The notes beneath the pieces are model-generated. The model was not told the origin of the DNA. It did not search any database and saw nothing but the letters and a program-made list of their open reading frames with translations. The translations under genes and the position numbers were made by a program. From an uncultured Arcobacter sp. (GTDB lineage: Bacteria; Campylobacterota; Campylobacteria; Campylobacterales; Arcobacteraceae), in assembly GCA_913062735.1 (NCBI GenBank), contig CAJXWI010000131.1, positions 1-7,004 of the forward strand: a DNA stretch of 7,004 nt, written 5' to 3'. Below are positions 5,447 to 7,004 of this stretch, piece after piece. Position 1 is the stretch's first letter; each line of letters opens with the position of its first letter.

Positions 5447-6403
5447 ATGCGAGTAATTTTTTCATTTTTTATAATGGTACTTTTCCAATCCTTATTGTTC
5501 TCTGCCGTATTAGAAAAAAAACGAATACTGTATATTGATTCCTATCACTTAAACTATGGCGCGAGCGAAGATATTATTACGACATTTATAAATACATTAA
5601 ACAAATCTAAGATAAATTATGATTTAAAAATTATTAGAATGGATACAAAAAGAAATAAAAGTGAAGCTTTTAAACAAAATGCAGCCATTAAAGCAAAAAA
5701 AGTTATTGAAATATATAAGCCTGATCTTGTAATTGCGGCGGAAGACAATGCCTCAAAATATTTAATTGTGCCTTATTATAAAAATTCGAAAGTGCCTTTT
5801 TTATTTATTGGAGTAAATGAAAGTGTAAAAGAGTATGGTTTTCCTTATGAAAATGTTACTGGACAAGTTGAAGTTACCCTAATAAAACCCTTGATCTCTT
5901 TATTAAAACAATATTCAAAAGGAAGCAGAATTGCTTATTTAAATGACAATACTTTAACCTCGAAAAAAACATCTTTATCTTTTGAAAAAAAACTTGGAGT
6001 TAAAATACAGAAACACTTTATTAATTCTAAACAAGAATGGAAGGATGCTTTTCTTGAGCTTCAAGAGACTTCTGATATTTTATTATTGGGATTGAATACT
6101 TTCAGTAATACAAAAAAAAATAAGGATATTGGTGCTTTTGTACTTAAAAATACAAAAATTATTACTGCCTCTTGGGACAAGGGAAATATAGAAATTTCTC
6201 TTATTGTTTATTCAAAAAATCCAAAAGAGTATGGAGAGTGGGCAGGTAAACAAGCTATTAAAATATTAAATGGTAAAAAACTTTCATTAATCAAAATAAG
6301 TGAAAATAAAAAAGGGAAAGTTTATATAAATGCACGCATAATGAAAAAACTTAAAATTCTTTTTCCTTTTGAAATATTGGATAATTCTATAATAATAAAA
6401 TGA
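5447..6403 (+). CDS. Periplasmic ABC-type substrate-binding-like protein, stand-alone
   Basis: The 318-residue product has a signal peptide (hydrophobic residues 3-19, cleavage near LLFSA at residue 20) and then the two-lobed fold of the ABC_sub_bind/TrpX-like group. The first strand and loop, RILYIDSYHLNYGASEDI (about 26-43), are typical of this group, as are DLVIAAEDNA and VPFLFIGVNES in the first lobe. The last strand and exit helix contain YGEWAGKQAIKILNG, followed near the end by a segment of the type KKLKILFPFEIL. In Campylobacterota such domains often form the periplasmic sensor of larger kinases or GGDEF proteins. Here it is a separate protein, and no permease or ATPase gene lies on either side. 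It may be an orphan transporter component or a ligand-binding partner of a sensor. The ATG has AAAGGA 6 nt upstream. The ligand is unknown. Its divergent neighbour and the 155-nt gap with the 11-bp repeats may give shared control. Confidence 0.8.
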   Translation: MRVIFSFFIMVLFQSLLFSAVLEKKRILYIDSYHLNYGASEDIITTFINTLNKSKINYDLKIIRMDTKRNKSEAFKQNAAIKAKKVIEIYKPDLVIAAEDNASKYLIVPYYKNSKVPFLFIGVNESVKEYGFPYENVTGQVEVTLIKPLISLLKQYSKGSRIAYLNDNTLTSKKTSLSFEKKLGVKIQKHFINSKQEWKDAFLELQETSDILLLGLNTFSNTKKNKDIGAFVLKNTKIITASWDKGNIEISLIVYSKNPKEYGEWAGKQAIKILNGKKLSLIKISENKKGKVYINARIMKKLKILFPFEILDNSIIIK

Positions 6404-6490
6404 ATTAATACTAAAACTGTAAAACAAAGAGGTTATTCTATACATTCTTGATAAATAAAGACATAAATAAAATATTAAGTTTTGCTTGGG

Positions 6491-6496
6491 TATAAT
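6491..6496 (+). promoter_or_regulatory. Probable rpsL promoter -10 box
   Basis: A perfect TATAAT preceded by TTGCTTGGG lies 189 nt before the rpsL ATG, so transcription should begin near 6503 and give a leader of about 180 nt. No good -35 is seen, which is common in Campylobacterota. The stretch 6404-6490 shows neither a gene nor a convincing terminator for the gene ending at 6403. Confidence 0.6.
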
Positions 6497-6509
6497 CCAT
6501 TTACTTTTT

Positions 6510-6636
6510 TAGAAAACACTACGTTTCTCTAGAATGGTAGTATCGTTTTGATTATACATGGGTATATGTCAAAGTTAACGAGAAGCTTGAACATTGCTTG
6601 AATTGTTCAAACCAAGAATAGAATAGAGAACACTAC
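6510..6636 (+). repeat. Imperfect 13-nt direct repeat in the rpsL leader
   Basis: TAGAAAACACTAC at 6510-6522 recurs as TAGAGAACACTAC at 6624-6636, 12 of 13 identical, with starts 114 nt apart. Both copies carry ACTAC, complementary to the single GTAGT at 6537-6541. Between them a 6-bp inverted repeat, TTGAAC (6587-6592) and GTTCAA (6605-6610), could form another hairpin. No tRNA-like or coding signal is visible in this stretch. Confidence 0.45.
6511..6549 (+). promoter_or_regulatory. Possible structured element in the rpsL leader
   Basis: AAAACACTAC (6513-6522) can pair with GTAGT (6537-6541) and GTTTT (6545-6549), giving a 10-bp stem with a 3-nt bulge and a 14-nt loop. An alternative is a smaller hairpin, AGAAA with TTTCT (6524-6528), whose loop ACTAC could still pair with GTAGT as a pseudoknot. 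It lies just after the presumed transcription start of an S12 operon, where ribosomal-protein or attenuation control is plausible. The folding is my reading by hand. Confidence 0.32.
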
Positions 6637-6684
6637 ATATATTATATATTATTGTCATCTGTCCTATTAATTAAAAGGGAAAAT

Positions 6685-7004
6685 ATGCCTACTATTAATC
6701 AATTGATTAGAAAAGAGCGAAAAAAGATTGTTAAAAAATCTAAATCGCCAGCTTTAGAAAGTTGTCCACAAAGAAGAGGGGTTTGTACTAGAGTTTATAC
6801 TACTACACCAAAAAAACCTAACTCGGCTTTAAGAAAAGTTGCAAAAGTAAGATTAACTACTGGTTTTGAAGTTATTTCATACATCGGTGGAGAAGGTCAT
6901 AACCTTCAAGAGCATTCAATTGTTCTAGTACGTGGAGGTAGAATCAAAGATTTACCTGGTGTTAAGTATCACATCGTAAGAGGTGCTTTAGATACGGCTG
7001 GTGT
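6685..7004 (+). CDS. rpsL: Small ribosomal subunit protein S12 (5' part, runs off window)
   Basis: S12 sits at the decoding centre of the 30S subunit and helps check codon-anticodon fit. The first 106 residues are present and match bacterial S12 throughout: [14 protein letters not shown], then the [20 protein letters not shown] block, and [13 protein letters not shown], then [14 protein letters not shown]. Residues Lys43 and Lys88 (counting Met1), where streptomycin-resistance changes arise in other bacteria, are wild type. Asp89, the methylthiolation target of RimO in E. coli, is present. The ATG has AAGGGA 4 nt upstream. In most bacteria rpsG and fusA follow; they would lie beyond the window. 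Transcription probably starts at the TATAAT promoter at 6491, through a leader of about 180 nt. Confidence 0.98.
   Translation, partial: MPTINQLIRKERKKIVKKSKSPALESCPQRRGVCTRVYTTTPKKPNSALRKVAKVRLTTGFEVISYIGGEGHNLQEHSIVLVRGGRIKDLPGVKYHIVRGALDTAG

Noticed and set aside
6586..6607. CTTGAA repeated at an 11-nt interval in the rpsL leader, as a second response regulator site
   Set aside because: Only six bases repeat, the sequence differs from 5331-5352, and it lies inside the transcribed leader, where the TTGAAC/GTTCAA hairpin explains part of it.
6404..6684. A tRNA or other known small RNA gene upstream of rpsL
   Set aside because: No T-arm GTTCRA motif in the right context, no acceptor stem and no CCA end could be found. 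The hairpins seen fit a leader better.

Overview
The window is about 70% A+T, with long A and T runs, AAGGA-type ribosome binding sites and a ribosomal protein S12 (rpsL) start at the right edge that looks like that of Arcobacter/Sulfurimonas relatives. I infer a Campylobacterota chromosome, most likely Arcobacteraceae. No transposase, integrase, CRISPR array, tRNA or rRNA gene is visible.

Layout: (1) 15-1184, plus strand: thiH, the radical-SAM tyrosine lyase of thiamine thiazole synthesis. The frame is open far upstream of its first usual start codon, so its initiation is unresolved. (2) A 12-bp hairpin at 1214-1243 separates thiH from a convergent minus-strand pair: an AraC-family regulator (2464-1607, TTG start) followed by a 96-residue ABM-fold monooxygenase-like protein (1538-1248). 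(3) 2465-2669 is a divergent intergenic region with a palindrome on the araC side and a TATAAT box on the other. (4) 2670-4991, plus strand, is a compact four-gene unit: lipoprotein, 80-residue secreted protein, OmpR-type response regulator and sensor histidine kinase, with gaps of 1 nt, 1 nt and a 14-nt overlap. (5) After a shared hairpin at 4996-5021 comes a minus-strand gene (5291-5043) for an 82-residue exported protein that is a diverged paralogue of the one in the unit. (6) 5447-6403 encodes a free-standing periplasmic substrate-binding-like protein. (7) 6404-6684 is the rpsL promoter and a leader with structured-looking repeats; rpsL begins at 6685 and runs off the window.

The most interesting part is 2670-5446. 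It looks like an undescribed envelope-sensing system: a two-component pair is co-encoded with a lipoprotein and a small exported protein, and a second copy of the small protein sits just beyond. That second copy has a promoter carrying two perfect tandem 11-bp repeats (5331-5352) just upstream of its -10 box. Direct repeats one helical turn apart are the usual target of OmpR/PhoB-type regulators. I therefore infer that the regulator at 3335 controls the gene at 5291, giving a loop like Cpx-CpxP or Pho-type feedback with unrelated proteins. The stimulus is unknown; a Cys-x4-Cys pair in the kinase's periplasmic segment suggests redox or metal.
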